A DNA stretch of 64,000 bases. It comes from RGIG3178 sp963674495. Its GTDB lineage: Bacteria; Bacillota; Clostridia; Christensenellales; QAND01. The position numbers and the translations under genes were made by a program. The notes under the pieces are model-generated. The model was not told where the DNA came from, searched no databases, and was given only the letters and a program-made list of their open reading frames with translations. Shown in pieces: positions 18,947 to 26,861 of the stretch. The number at the start of each line of letters is the position of its first letter. Within the stretch, counting starts at the first letter, position 1. The stretch covers positions 1 to 64,000 of the forward strand of contig CAXXLG010000001.1 of assembly GCA_963674495.2 (NCBI GenBank), written 5' to 3'.

Positions 18947-19398
18947 TGATACTCAAAAATTTTGGGGTTGCAACAAAGAAGCAGATTGCATATTTTGAAA
19001 AAAAGTGGTCTTTACATTTACCAGAAGAGTATAAGAGATTTTTACTGGAAACAAATGGCGGTATTGTTCGGAAGGATGAATCGAATAAAATACGAGTTGA
19101 AGATTTAGGAACTGATATCGTTATTGATGTACTTTTTGGCATTGGAACGGGCAACAATTCCGATCTTAATAAATGGATGGATATGTTAAAAGATGACTTG
19201 ATAGCTAATACAGTAATCATTGGCAGTGATCTTATGCAAGGTTTAATCATTATGATTTGTGAAGGGGATGATATGGGTATCTATTATTGGGATGATGCAT
19301 ATAACTTTGAAGAATCTAATGATGAATGTAATACTTATTGGGTAACAAAAAGCTTTGGCGACATAATTAGCATGCTACAAGGTGGTAGAGAAACATAG
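18946..19398 (+). CDS. SMI1/KNR4 (SUKH) immunity protein for toxin A
   Basis: 150-residue protein of the SUKH superfamily, the commonest immunity fold of polymorphic toxin systems. The N-terminus has the family signature (FEKKWSLHLPEEYKRFLLETNGG) and the middle has a G-x-D-L type strand (VIIGSDLMQGLI). The start overlaps the toxin stop as TAATG, with GGAGG upstream, so the two are translationally coupled. It should bind and block the WHH nuclease in producing cells. Confidence 0.88.
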   Translation: MILKNFGVATKKQIAYFEKKWSLHLPEEYKRFLLETNGGIVRKDESNKIRVEDLGTDIVIDVLFGIGTGNNSDLNKWMDMLKDDLIANTVIIGSDLMQGLIIMICEGDDMGIYYWDDAYNFEESNDECNTYWVTKSFGDIISMLQGGRET

Positions 19399-19453
19399 GA
19401 GAAACTTAAAAGAAACATAGGGACGGTTCTTTTGTTGGAATAGCACTGAGTTG

Positions 19454-19485
19454 AAAGCCCGGCAATCATGGTTGCCGGGCTTTTT
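19454..19485 (+). terminator. Cassette A terminator
   Basis: AAAGCCCGGCAA / TTGCCGGGCTTT stem with T tail. A near copy of this hairpin occurs at 30788 after the last cassette. Confidence 0.85.
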
Positions 19486-19489
19486 ATAT

Positions 19490-19991
19490 CAGCGTCAGCG
19501 AAGACGGTATCAAGATTCGTGAACACCACAGCGGGGAAATGGCTGGTCAAAATGGCAGCAAACGCCTTGGGCGAAGGATACAACACAGTTCGTTCTGTAC
19601 ATGTTGGGAACGGTCATCAGTAAAATTAATAGCAAGATACAACCTGCCACAAACCCCGAAAGAGGAATCACTGAGCACGTATCAAGCGAGAGTATGGTAC
19701 AAATGGCAATTGTCATTGATATCCGAAAATTTGGACTACAGCAAACCGCTTGAGCAAATATCAAGGGAAGCTTGTGACAGGAGAAATGCGATACGAACAA
19801 ATGCCAGAATGGCAATGGATGATCAGGGTTGGGCCGAGTATTTGATGGAGGAAGAAGAAAACCGTACGTTTGAACAAATTATAGCGAGATATCAAAAGAG
19901 AGGATATGCTGGAGATGATTTATGGAATATGATTATTAAAAGTTCTATGTCCTCTAGACAAAAAATTGATATTTTGTTTGGGATAAAGTGA
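19490..19991 (+). pseudogene. Toxin cassette B: scaffold fragment joined out of frame to an unrecognised tip
   Basis: It starts with a piece of the scaffold (KTVSRFVNTTAGKW, then MAANALGEG), then the frame stops at about 19622. The tip is open in another frame from about 19615 to 19991: charged, with TYQARVWYKWQLSLI, SKPLEQISREACDRRN and QKRGYAGDDLWNMIIKSS. I do not recognise this tip; it has the look of a small toxin domain. Because scaffold and tip are in different frames and the scaffold lacks its start, this cassette looks silent as it stands. It is AT-rich against the GC-rich scaffold. Confidence 0.6.
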
Positions 19992-20003
19992 GGGAGGTTA
20001 ATT

Positions 20004-20330
20004 ATGGAGTATCGGTTGACTATATCAGATTCCAAAGAAAATACGATTGAATATGATTTTATTGGATTTGATAATTGGACAGATTTTGATAAAATCATTA
20101 AGATTGCTAAACAAGGAATTAAACCAGACGAAATTCATTACCGCGGTGTTACTGACATGCATGGTTATTTTATTAAGGATGGGATCAGGGTTGATATTGA
20201 ATATGATTCAATGATCGGAAACTGGCTGGTATATAAAAAAGAAAAAAATAATGAAGAACATCTTGAAAAAGTAACGGAATGGGCCCGTTTAATTTTTGAT
20301 AGTTTAATGGAAGATGTTAAAGAAAAGTAA
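20004..20330 (+). CDS. Putative immunity protein B
   Basis: 108-residue acidic protein directly behind the cassette B tip, with its own GGGAGG site (ATG 20004). No signal peptide or membrane segment. Contains FIGFDNWTDFDKIIKIA and a DIEYDSMIGNWLVYKKE strand pattern. The family is not recognised; immunity is inferred from position, size and the terminator that follows, the same layout as every other cassette. Confidence 0.65.
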   Translation: MEYRLTISDSKENTIEYDFIGFDNWTDFDKIIKIAKQGIKPDEIHYRGVTDMHGYFIKDGIRVDIEYDSMIGNWLVYKKEKNNEEHLEKVTEWARLIFDSLMEDVKEK

Positions 20331-20351
20331 TAAAACTCAAATATTCAATGG

Positions 20352-20389
20352 AAAGCCCGACAGCTAATAAATGCTGCCGGGTTTTTTTT
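20352..20389 (+). terminator. Cassette B terminator
   Basis: AAAGCCCG-A-CAGC / GCTG-C-CGGGTTT stem with an eight-T tail. Confidence 0.8.
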
Positions 20390-22224
20390 ATAGATCGGCG
20401 GCAGCGAAGACGGTATCAAAATTCGTGAACACCACGGCAGGGAAATGGCTGGTGAAAATGGCAGCAAACGCTGTGGGCGAAGGATTAGAGGAAGTCGTAT
20501 CGGATGTAATAGCGCCGGTGCTGATCCGCTCGACGTACGATCCAAACGCCCCGTTTCCGACATTAGGGGAACTTATGGAAACGTTTGCCAGTTCCGCAGC
20601 ATTGTCTTTTGTGGTTGGCGGGACGAGCAATATGGTGGAGGCCTACCGGCAGGCCTCCACCATGCAAACGGATGCGGCGGTACGGGCGGCTACGGAAAAC
20701 GTAACGCAGGAATACGAGATTCAGGAGCAGAAAGAAGGAAAGAACAACGTCTTGTCCTATGCGCTGGCAAAGGGGCAGCAGGAGCAGCGCATTGCCGCAG
20801 CGCAGGCGGTGGCGGACGCGGACAACGGGCAGGTCAACAGGCAGGTCCAGGCGCAAGGGCAGAGATCGGCGAGCAATGCTCTGTTGTATGATAGCACGAA
20901 TGCCGCGGCACAGAATACCCGCGCAAACAACCCGTTGCAGGCGGCGCTGGACGCGGAAGCAGAAAAAGCGTGGTATGGCAATGCGGGGCGGAATATGCAG
21001 GGGGAAAACGCGGCGGATAGCAGCGCTGTTCTAAAGGCGCTGCCCGTGCCGCAGTCGATGCAAGACAACGCGGGAAATACACCGTCGGTGGGGCAGGTGA
21101 GCAACACCGTGCAGCAGGACGGCACGGAAATAAATTCTCAGAAGAATATGCTGAAAAAGATACCCGGCGAGGATGCTTCGGTAAATGTGCCTGTTGTGGA
21201 ATCGGTGATGGAGAAAATATTGTCGAGGAAGAACAGTGACGGGACGATCACCAACGATCTTGCGGAAGAGAACGCAAAAGCGGCGTCCAGAATTACCGTG
21301 GACAAAAACGGCAAAGCGGCCACGAAGAAATTCGGCAGCGTTGAACAGTTACAGCAACGCGTTGCATTGACTGGCGATAAAAACGGCACTACGCAGCTTT
21401 TTACGCTCAGCGAACTTATCCAAAGAGGTACGGTAACCGAGCAACATGCACGGGACATCACGAAGCAACTCTCCATGACCGAAATAAAGTTGGATGGCAG
21501 GATGGTTTATGTGCCGAGCGAGCAGGTTGTAGGATTTACAGGTGCGTTTACGGATATAAATACAGCAGAGGTATTAGGGGGAACAGAGGGATCCAACCGA
21601 GCACTTAGTTTTCAAGAATTACTGGATACGCAAAATGAATATCTTGAAGAGAATCAAACAAAAAGCGATGGCAAAATATCCAAAAATATAACACTTGAGG
21701 ATTTTGAAGATGCGGCTTACGGTAAAGACATTCACCCCGATGTCCTTAACGAAATATCGCATATTATTAAAGAGGGTGAGGATGCAAATGAATATTTTAT
21801 CAACGATGTGGTATTTGAAAGCATTCCAAGGGATAAAGATGCGATAGTGCTTATGCAAACGCGGGCAGTCCGGATGGGCAAGCAATATGGATGCCAATTG
21901 GCCTTTAATACGGATGTAATAGCCGGGAAGTCATTGAAGGAATTAGATACTCGGATTGCAATGTCACCAAAATCTATAGCCAATAGCCTTAAAGAGGCAG
22001 CAATTCACGAGATTGGACACGCAAAGTTTGTTTATAATCATCGACGTGAAGATATCGCTGCTTTGTATGCTGATCTAGAAAATCGAGGAGTTGACGGTAT
22101 CAGTCAAATTGCATATGATGATGGTGTTGAATGTATGGCGGAAGTAGAAATCCTTCTATATAGAGGATCCAAAGTTCCTGAAGAAGCAATGCAACTTTAT
22201 AAAAAGTATATAGGAGGATATTAA
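20371..22224 (+). CDS. Toxin cassette C: partial scaffold with HExxH metallopeptidase tip
   Basis: 617-residue open frame whose first ATG lies inside the preceding terminator, so it is probably an orphan cassette and not an independently expressed gene. It enters the scaffold at AAKTVSKFVNTTAGKW and repeats the Gln/Asn-rich region, the pre-toxin block and a junction variant (PSEQVVGFTGAFTD). The tip (about 395-617) has AIHEIGHAKF with HExxH at residues 546-550 and a downstream glutamate in VECMAEVE, the arrangement of a zincin metallopeptidase. It could cut a target protein. It is the only non-nuclease tip I can identify. Confidence 0.75.
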   Translation: MLPGFFYRSAAAKTVSKFVNTTAGKWLVKMAANAVGEGLEEVVSDVIAPVLIRSTYDPNAPFPTLGELMETFASSAALSFVVGGTSNMVEAYRQASTMQTDAAVRAATENVTQEYEIQEQKEGKNNVLSYALAKGQQEQRIAAAQAVADADNGQVNRQVQAQGQRSASNALLYDSTNAAAQNTRANNPLQAALDAEAEKAWYGNAGRNMQGENAADSSAVLKALPVPQSMQDNAGNTPSVGQVSNTVQQDGTEINSQKNMLKKIPGEDASVNVPVVESVMEKILSRKNSDGTITNDLAEENAKAASRITVDKNGKAATKKFGSVEQLQQRVALTGDKNGTTQLFTLSELIQRGTVTEQHARDITKQLSMTEIKLDGRMVYVPSEQVVGFTGAFTDINTAEVLGGTEGSNRALSFQELLDTQNEYLEENQTKSDGKISKNITLEDFEDAAYGKDIHPDVLNEISHIIKEGEDANEYFINDVVFESIPRDKDAIVLMQTRAVRMGKQYGCQLAFNTDVIAGKSLKELDTRIAMSPKSIANSLKEAAIHEIGHAKFVYNHRREDIAALYADLENRGVDGISQIAYDDGVECMAEVEILLYRGSKVPEEAMQLYKKYIGGY

Positions 22225-22225
22225 A

Positions 22226-22417
22226 ATGTTATCTTTTTCAAAATGCGAAGAATGTATCCATCTGCGAAAGAATATCGATGGATGGCGGATGGCATGCGAT
22301 GCTTTTCCGAACGGTTTTCCAAAGGGATTTTTGAAAAGAGTAGACGTAACAAAAATACCAGAGTGTAATAACGGCATCGGATTCGAACCGATAGATAAAA
22401 AGGCAACTAAGAAATGA
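22226..22417 (+). CDS. Small cysteine-containing immunity protein C
   Basis: 63-residue protein two bases behind the metallopeptidase tip, with AGGAGG upstream. It has four cysteines (CEECIHLRKN, RMACDAFP, IPECNNG), which could bind zinc and so touch the zincin active site. Immunity is inferred from position. The short size is unusual among the immunity genes here. Confidence 0.65.
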   Translation: MLSFSKCEECIHLRKNIDGWRMACDAFPNGFPKGFLKRVDVTKIPECNNGIGFEPIDKKATKK

Positions 22418-22750
22418 AAGTATACAAGCATTCAGAGAAAAACCCGACAACCGATTGATGTTGGTCTTTAATATAGCACATCGATAGAGATGTTAATAAC
22501 CAAACTAGGCCATAATATATATGGAGAGCACGGCAAGCACGGGGACGGTTCTTTTGCTTTCTGGTTTTCACGAAAACATAAAGATGGTTCCGCTGTTCCG
22601 CTTGATTATTTGCCGGGTTATTCCTTGTTCTGTTTAGCTTGAATCGCAGAGCGTGAAAAAACATATTCGCATTTTTTAATTAGCCCGTCAATCAATTGGT
22701 TGACGGGCTAATTAATATCCGCATGATGACGCAAGAGGCAAGTAAAAACT
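22418..22750 (+). other. Inter-cassette spacer C/D with terminator
   Basis: Non-coding. Contains the recurrent CACGGGGACGGTTCTTTTG motif at about 22538 and a hairpin TAGCCCGTCAA / TTGACGGGCTA at 22681-22710. From about 22500 onward it is nearly identical to the spacer at 25250-25482. Confidence 0.7.
22681..22712. terminator. Cassette C terminator
   Basis: Eleven-base stem TAGCCCGTCAA / TTGACGGGCTA; flanked by A/T tracts on both sides. Confidence 0.7.
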
Positions 22751-23680
22751 ATGGATACGGAGCCGATCCTATTAAGACAGAACAGTGACGGGACAATCAG
22801 CAACGATCTTGCGGAAGAGAACGCAAAAGCGGCATCGAAAATTACCGTGAACAACGGAAACGGAAAAACGGCCACGAAGAAATTCGGAAGCGTTGAGGAC
22901 CTGCAGCAGTCGGTCGCGTTGATTGCGGAATATGGGAACGGATCGGCAAGGCTGATAACGCTCAGCGAACTTATCCAAAGAGGTATGATAACCGAGCAAC
23001 ATGCGCGGGACATCACGAAGCAACTGTCCATGACCGAAATAGAGATAAATGGCAGGACGGTTTATGTGCCGAGTTACCAAGCAAATGGGTTGATGGGTGC
23101 GTTTACGGATGGGATCGGAACGCAGACCGGTAACATGATGATGCCAACGGGAGGGAACGTTGGATCAACAAAAAGCGACAAAGAGATAGATGCGTTTACA
23201 AACTACGAACTTAACGATACAATAGACAAGGCAGAAGACAACAACACTTTAGACATTGATGAAGATCTATTCAGTGAGTATCTACAGGATGTCGAAGATA
23301 AAACGGGAATGAAAATACCAAGTAATCAACGAGCTGAACTAGAGAATGCAATGGAAAACGAGACATATAGAAAATTGAGCCCTGCTGAAACAAGAGAGCA
23401 TAGAAACACCTATGATAATTTGAGAGATACACTTATTGCTGAATGGGAGAAAATGACAGGGCGAACATGGCCTACATATAAAGAGAATGTATATAGCAAA
23501 TCGGGAGAATTATTAAAAAGTTTAAGGCAAAGATATGACGCACACCATATTATAGAGGTATCTTTTGGTGGCGATAATATATGGTGGAATCTACACCCAG
23601 CCAGGTTTCCAGATGTACACCAGAAGGGAATCCATGGTAAAGGATCGATAGCAAATAAGTTATTTAATGGAGGAAAATAG
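22751..23680 (+). CDS. Toxin cassette D: pre-toxin block with HNH-type nuclease tip
   Basis: 309 residues. Begins inside the pre-toxin block (NSDGTISNDLAEENAKAASK), passes the junction VPSYQANGLMGAFTDG, then a linker and a nuclease tip. The tip has RYDAHHIIEVSFGGDN with the histidine pair near residue 264-265 and WWNLHPARFPDVHQKGIH, matching the HNH/EndoVII superfamily (AHH-like, metal-dependent DNase or RNase). The ATG has only a weak site (AGAGGCAAG), so it may be a stored tip. Its first 350 bases are nearly identical to cassette F. Confidence 0.8.
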   Translation: MDTEPILLRQNSDGTISNDLAEENAKAASKITVNNGNGKTATKKFGSVEDLQQSVALIAEYGNGSARLITLSELIQRGMITEQHARDITKQLSMTEIEINGRTVYVPSYQANGLMGAFTDGIGTQTGNMMMPTGGNVGSTKSDKEIDAFTNYELNDTIDKAEDNNTLDIDEDLFSEYLQDVEDKTGMKIPSNQRAELENAMENETYRKLSPAETREHRNTYDNLRDTLIAEWEKMTGRTWPTYKENVYSKSGELLKSLRQRYDAHHIIEVSFGGDNIWWNLHPARFPDVHQKGIHGKGSIANKLFNGGK

Positions 23681-23681
23681 A

Positions 23682-24122
23682 ATGTCTATTAATTTTAAAG
23701 TATTAAATAATGATAAATTACTTCCTGTTGATATTCGAAACATTGAAAAAGCAGAAAAGGATATGAAGATAATGATACCACGGGATTTGAAAGAGTTTTA
23801 CAAACAAATCGGTTATGGAACTTTATACAGTCCAACATATAATACAAACCTTATTATGGGACCACTAACAGTTCGAGATTTTCGCTTAAGGCAGGACTAT
23901 TTTGAGAATTTTACGGACATTGAACTGTATGATGATTGCGAAGACAATAAACTTATATTTTTTGAGGCGAATGAATCGGCTTTTATGTCAATAGAAATCG
24001 AGAGCGAAGGGAAAGGAAGTAATAAAATCTATTATTATGATGTGGTGATCGCAAACTCATTGGTTGAATTTTTAAACAGAATGCGTGAAGATGAAAAATA
24101 CTACACAGCACTTTTTAAATAA
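23682..24122 (+). CDS. SUKH-type immunity protein D
   Basis: About 146 residues, SMI1/KNR4-like: an N-terminal helix with IEKAEKDMKIMIPRDLKEFY then KQIGYGTLYSP, and a later strand EANESAFMSIEIE. The start at 23682 has GGAGG upstream and follows the toxin stop by one base. It is expected to neutralise the HNH nuclease of cassette D. Confidence 0.8.
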   Translation: MSINFKVLNNDKLLPVDIRNIEKAEKDMKIMIPRDLKEFYKQIGYGTLYSPTYNTNLIMGPLTVRDFRLRQDYFENFTDIELYDDCEDNKLIFFEANESAFMSIEIESEGKGSNKIYYYDVVIANSLVEFLNRMREDEKYYTALFK

Positions 24123-24141
24123 AATTAAAAGATTATAATAA

Positions 24142-24174
24142 GAAAACCCGGCATTTCATTGCTGGGCTTTCTTA
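24142..24174 (+). terminator. Cassette D terminator
   Basis: AAACCCGGCA / TGCTGGGCTTT imperfect stem followed by TCTTA. Confidence 0.65.
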
Positions 24175-24232
24175 TATCAACAGAGGCGCGATAACCGAGC
24201 AACATGCACGGGACATCACGAAGCAACTGTCC

Positions 24233-24820
24233 ATGACCGAAGTGCAGGCGAACGGCGAGACGTACTATGTGCCGAGTTACCAAGCAAATGGGTTGACGGG
24301 TGCGTTTACGGATGGCGGTGGTGGAGGTATAATAAAATATACAAAAGGTATTGACATAGGTATTGCTCAGAATATGAACAATGCTGAAATAGAAAATAAG
24401 TTTTCCAATAAGAAATCCGGGACAGACAACGAGGTTGTTTCGGATAATAATAAAGAATCAGCAATTAGCAAAAGATTACAATATATGGGTAAAACACCGA
24501 GCAAAATGTCAAAAACAGGAAGTTCTGTAATAAACAGGATGAGCAATGAGGGCAAAATACAAAAACAAAATGAACAAATACAATTTTTAGCGAGTAACGA
24601 TAATTGGTATCCAATTAAGGAAGCAGATATGGCTCATAAGATAGATGCTGTAACATGGTGGAATGAGACAGGTAGGAAATACGGAGCGAAGTCAAAGGAA
24701 GCAAGGCAATTTATGCTTAACCCAGATAATTATTATCTTGAGCATTATAGTATAAATCGTTCTCAAGGAGCGAAGTTAAGACAAAGATATTTACAACCAA
24801 CAGTTGAGGAGGAAAAATAA
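24233..24820 (+). CDS. Toxin cassette E: GH-E nuclease tip with a very short scaffold piece
   Basis: Scaffold homology begins without a start codon at about 24180 (RGAITEQHARDITKQ), so the ATG at 24233 is only the first in-frame one. The junction VPSYQANGLTGAFTD is followed by a Gly-rich stretch and the tip. The tip carries KTPSKMSKTGSSVINRM, a WYPIKEADMAHKIDAVTWWN segment and NYYLEHYSINRSQG. This is the GH-E group of HNH/EndoVII toxins. The tip is AT-rich. Probably unexpressed as it stands, unless joined to a full scaffold. Confidence 0.82.
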   Translation: MTEVQANGETYYVPSYQANGLTGAFTDGGGGGIIKYTKGIDIGIAQNMNNAEIENKFSNKKSGTDNEVVSDNNKESAISKRLQYMGKTPSKMSKTGSSVINRMSNEGKIQKQNEQIQFLASNDNWYPIKEADMAHKIDAVTWWNETGRKYGAKSKEARQFMLNPDNYYLEHYSINRSQGAKLRQRYLQPTVEEEK

Positions 24821-24821
24821 G

Positions 24822-25238
24822 TTGGAATTAAAAGATAAAGTTTATCAAAAAATTGTAGAGCTTTGTGAAGATGGGAATGTATTCATAGAAAAAGGAGACT
24901 TCAATAAAGCAATAGACAAATACTCAGAAGCATTAAAATTAATACCAGAGCCTAAATATGATTGGGAGGCAAGTACCTGGATTTATACGGCTTTAGGGGA
25001 TTCATGTTATCAAATTCCCGACTATAATAAAGCGATTAACTACTTTTTTGAAACACTAAAATGTCCAAACGGGCTTGGCAATCCATTTGTTTTACTAAGA
25101 ATTGGTGAATGTTTTTATGAGCTTAAAAACAAAGACAAGGCAAAAGAATATTTATTGCAAGCTTATATGTGCGGAGGAGAGGATGTTTTTTTCGAAGAAA
25201 ATGATAAGTATTTCAAATTAATTAATACAGTAATATAG
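24822..25238 (+). CDS. TPR-type immunity protein E
   Basis: 138 residues with tetratricopeptide-like repeats (FIEKGDFNKAIDKYSEALKL, then QIPDYNKAINYFFETLKC, then ELKNKDKAKEYLLQAYMCGG). TTG 24822 is favoured since GAGGAGG lies just upstream and the toxin stop is one base before. TPR proteins of this kind are commonly the neighbours of GH-E toxins, so immunity is a well-based inference. Confidence 0.8.
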   Translation: MELKDKVYQKIVELCEDGNVFIEKGDFNKAIDKYSEALKLIPEPKYDWEASTWIYTALGDSCYQIPDYNKAINYFFETLKCPNGLGNPFVLLRIGECFYELKNKDKAKEYLLQAYMCGGEDVFFEENDKYFKLINTVI

Positions 25239-25482
25239 AGGTTACAAGGATAGAAGAGATAAGGCAAGCACGGGGACGGTTCATTTGCTTTCCAGTTTAT
25301 ACAGAAACATAAGGATGGTTCCGTTGTTCCGCTTGATTATTTGCCTGGTTATTCCTTGTTTTGTTTAGCTTGAAGTGTAGAGTATGAAAAGTCATCTTGA
25401 CGTTTTTTCAATTAGCCCGTCAACCAATTGGTTGACGGGCTTTTTAATATCCGCATGATGACGCAAGAGGCAAGTAAAAACT
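25239..25482 (+). other. Inter-cassette spacer E/F
   Basis: Non-coding and a near-duplicate of the C/D spacer, including CACGGGGACGGTTCATTTG at about 25269. No gene is seen. Confidence 0.7.
25413..25446 (+). terminator. Cassette E terminator
   Basis: Perfect palindrome AGCCCGTCAACC / GGTTGACGGGCT with a T tail. Confidence 0.85.
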
Positions 25483-26238
25483 ATGGATACGGAGCCGATC
25501 CTATTAAGACAGAACAGTGACGGGACAATCAGCAACGATCTTGCGGAAGAGAACGCAAAAGCGGCATCGAAAATTACCGTGAACAACGGAAACGGAAAAA
25601 CGGCCACGAAGAAATTCGGAAGCGTTGAGGACCTGCAGCAGTCGGTCGCGTTGATTGCGGAATATGGGAACGGATCGGCAAGGCTGATAACGCTCAGCGA
25701 ACTTATCCAAAGAGGTATGATAACCGAGCAACATGCGCGGGACATCACGAAGCAACTGTCCATGACCGAAATAGAGATAAATGGCAGGACGTACTATGTG
25801 CCGAGCGAGCAGGTTGGCGGACTTGCGGGGACGTTTACGTATATGAATTACGGAGGTATAATTAATAATAAAGATAGTAATACGAAAAAAGAAAATACAC
25901 ATAGCAAAAGAATATCAAGAACTGATTATCGTAAAATATTCTTTGAGCAGAATCCGGAGCTGAAGGGTAAAGTCTATGTGCATCATGGTATTGAGCAGCA
26001 AGTACTAAATCGCCCAGAAACAAAAGGATTATTTTCTGAAGATGAAATTCATTCCTATGAGAATTTAAGAGGAATCCCGATTGATGATAACTCCTCGCTA
26101 CATCTATCAGAAATAAGGAGAGAATGGAATAGATTTTACAAAGAAAATCCTGACCCGACAAAACGACAATTATTACAGAAGAGATTAGAAATTGATATGA
26201 AATATGGGGAGCGATTCAATCCTCAAATTGAGAATTAA
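25483..26238 (+). CDS. Toxin cassette F: pre-toxin block with probable HNH-like tip
   Basis: 251 residues. The first about 110 are almost identical to cassette D; the junction reads VPSEQVGGLAGTFTY. The tip has GKVYVHHGIEQQVL, DEIHSYENLRGIPI and SSLHLSEIRREWNRFY. Paired histidines, an Asn and a later HLS-x-IR resemble the HNH/EndoVII nuclease plan found in Rhs-type tips; I have not matched it to a named family. Starts from the same weak ribosome site as D, so a stored tip is likely. Confidence 0.7.
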   Translation: MDTEPILLRQNSDGTISNDLAEENAKAASKITVNNGNGKTATKKFGSVEDLQQSVALIAEYGNGSARLITLSELIQRGMITEQHARDITKQLSMTEIEINGRTYYVPSEQVGGLAGTFTYMNYGGIINNKDSNTKKENTHSKRISRTDYRKIFFEQNPELKGKVYVHHGIEQQVLNRPETKGLFSEDEIHSYENLRGIPIDDNSSLHLSEIRREWNRFYKENPDPTKRQLLQKRLEIDMKYGERFNPQIEN

Positions 26239-26251
26239 GGAGTGAATATAA

Positions 26252-26743
26252 ATGCTATATTTATTGGAACCAGAGGTAGCAGGTGAATTGGGTGAAAACA
26301 CCATTATTGAAAATTTTAATAATGTAAGAAATAAGCTAGAGAGGCCTGAAGTAACGCATCTTCATTATCTTTTTTTAGGTTGGCTTGGAGATGAGATATT
26401 AGAATGCACACCATGTTTTATTGTTACCAAAAGACTAGCGGAAGCTATCAAAGGTAATTCATTAAACGGCTTTGAATTTAGAAAAATAGAGTTATCCAAG
26501 AGTGATGAATTTGAAGAAGTTTATCCTCAAAAGGATCTTCCAAACTTTGTGCAATTAATTCCCAAAGGATCAATCGAATTAACAGATGACAAATATAATA
26601 ATTGGTCAGGTCATGATCTTAGTATTTCACAAAATGCTTATCTAGTTGTAACGAAGAAAGCATTGGGTGTTCTGCAAAAGTTTAGTATGAATAATTGCAT
26701 AATAAAAGAGATAGCCGCAAATGAGAAAGCAAAGGAAGCATAG
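26252..26743 (+). CDS. Putative immunity protein F
   Basis: 163-residue soluble protein behind cassette F, with AAGGAGTG upstream. Contains FLGWLGDEILECTPCFIVTK, GFEFRKIELS, and a C-terminal AYLVVTKKALGVLQKFSM segment recalling immunity families that mimic DNA or substrate recognition proteins. No family assigned with certainty. A terminator follows at 26829. Confidence 0.65.
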   Translation: MLYLLEPEVAGELGENTIIENFNNVRNKLERPEVTHLHYLFLGWLGDEILECTPCFIVTKRLAEAIKGNSLNGFEFRKIELSKSDEFEEVYPQKDLPNFVQLIPKGSIELTDDKYNNWSGHDLSISQNAYLVVTKKALGVLQKFSMNNCIIKEIAANEKAKEA

Positions 26744-26828
26744 GAGGTAAGCACGGGGCAAGCACGGGGGACTTATAGAAACACTGGGACGGTTCTTTTG
26801 TTTCACTCTAATATGTGATATAAAGTCA

Positions 26829-26859
26829 TCCGGCAACGAAACAGTTGCCGGGCTTTTTT
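26829..26859 (+). terminator. Cassette F terminator
   Basis: CCGGCAAC / GTTGCCGG stem followed by GCTTTTTT. Confidence 0.85.
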
Positions 26860-26861
26860 AG

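Noticed and set aside
20445..20891. Alternative-frame proteins across the toxin scaffold (also 17014-17271, 27062-27319)
   Set aside because: They repeat wherever the scaffold repeats and are out of frame with the conserved protein.
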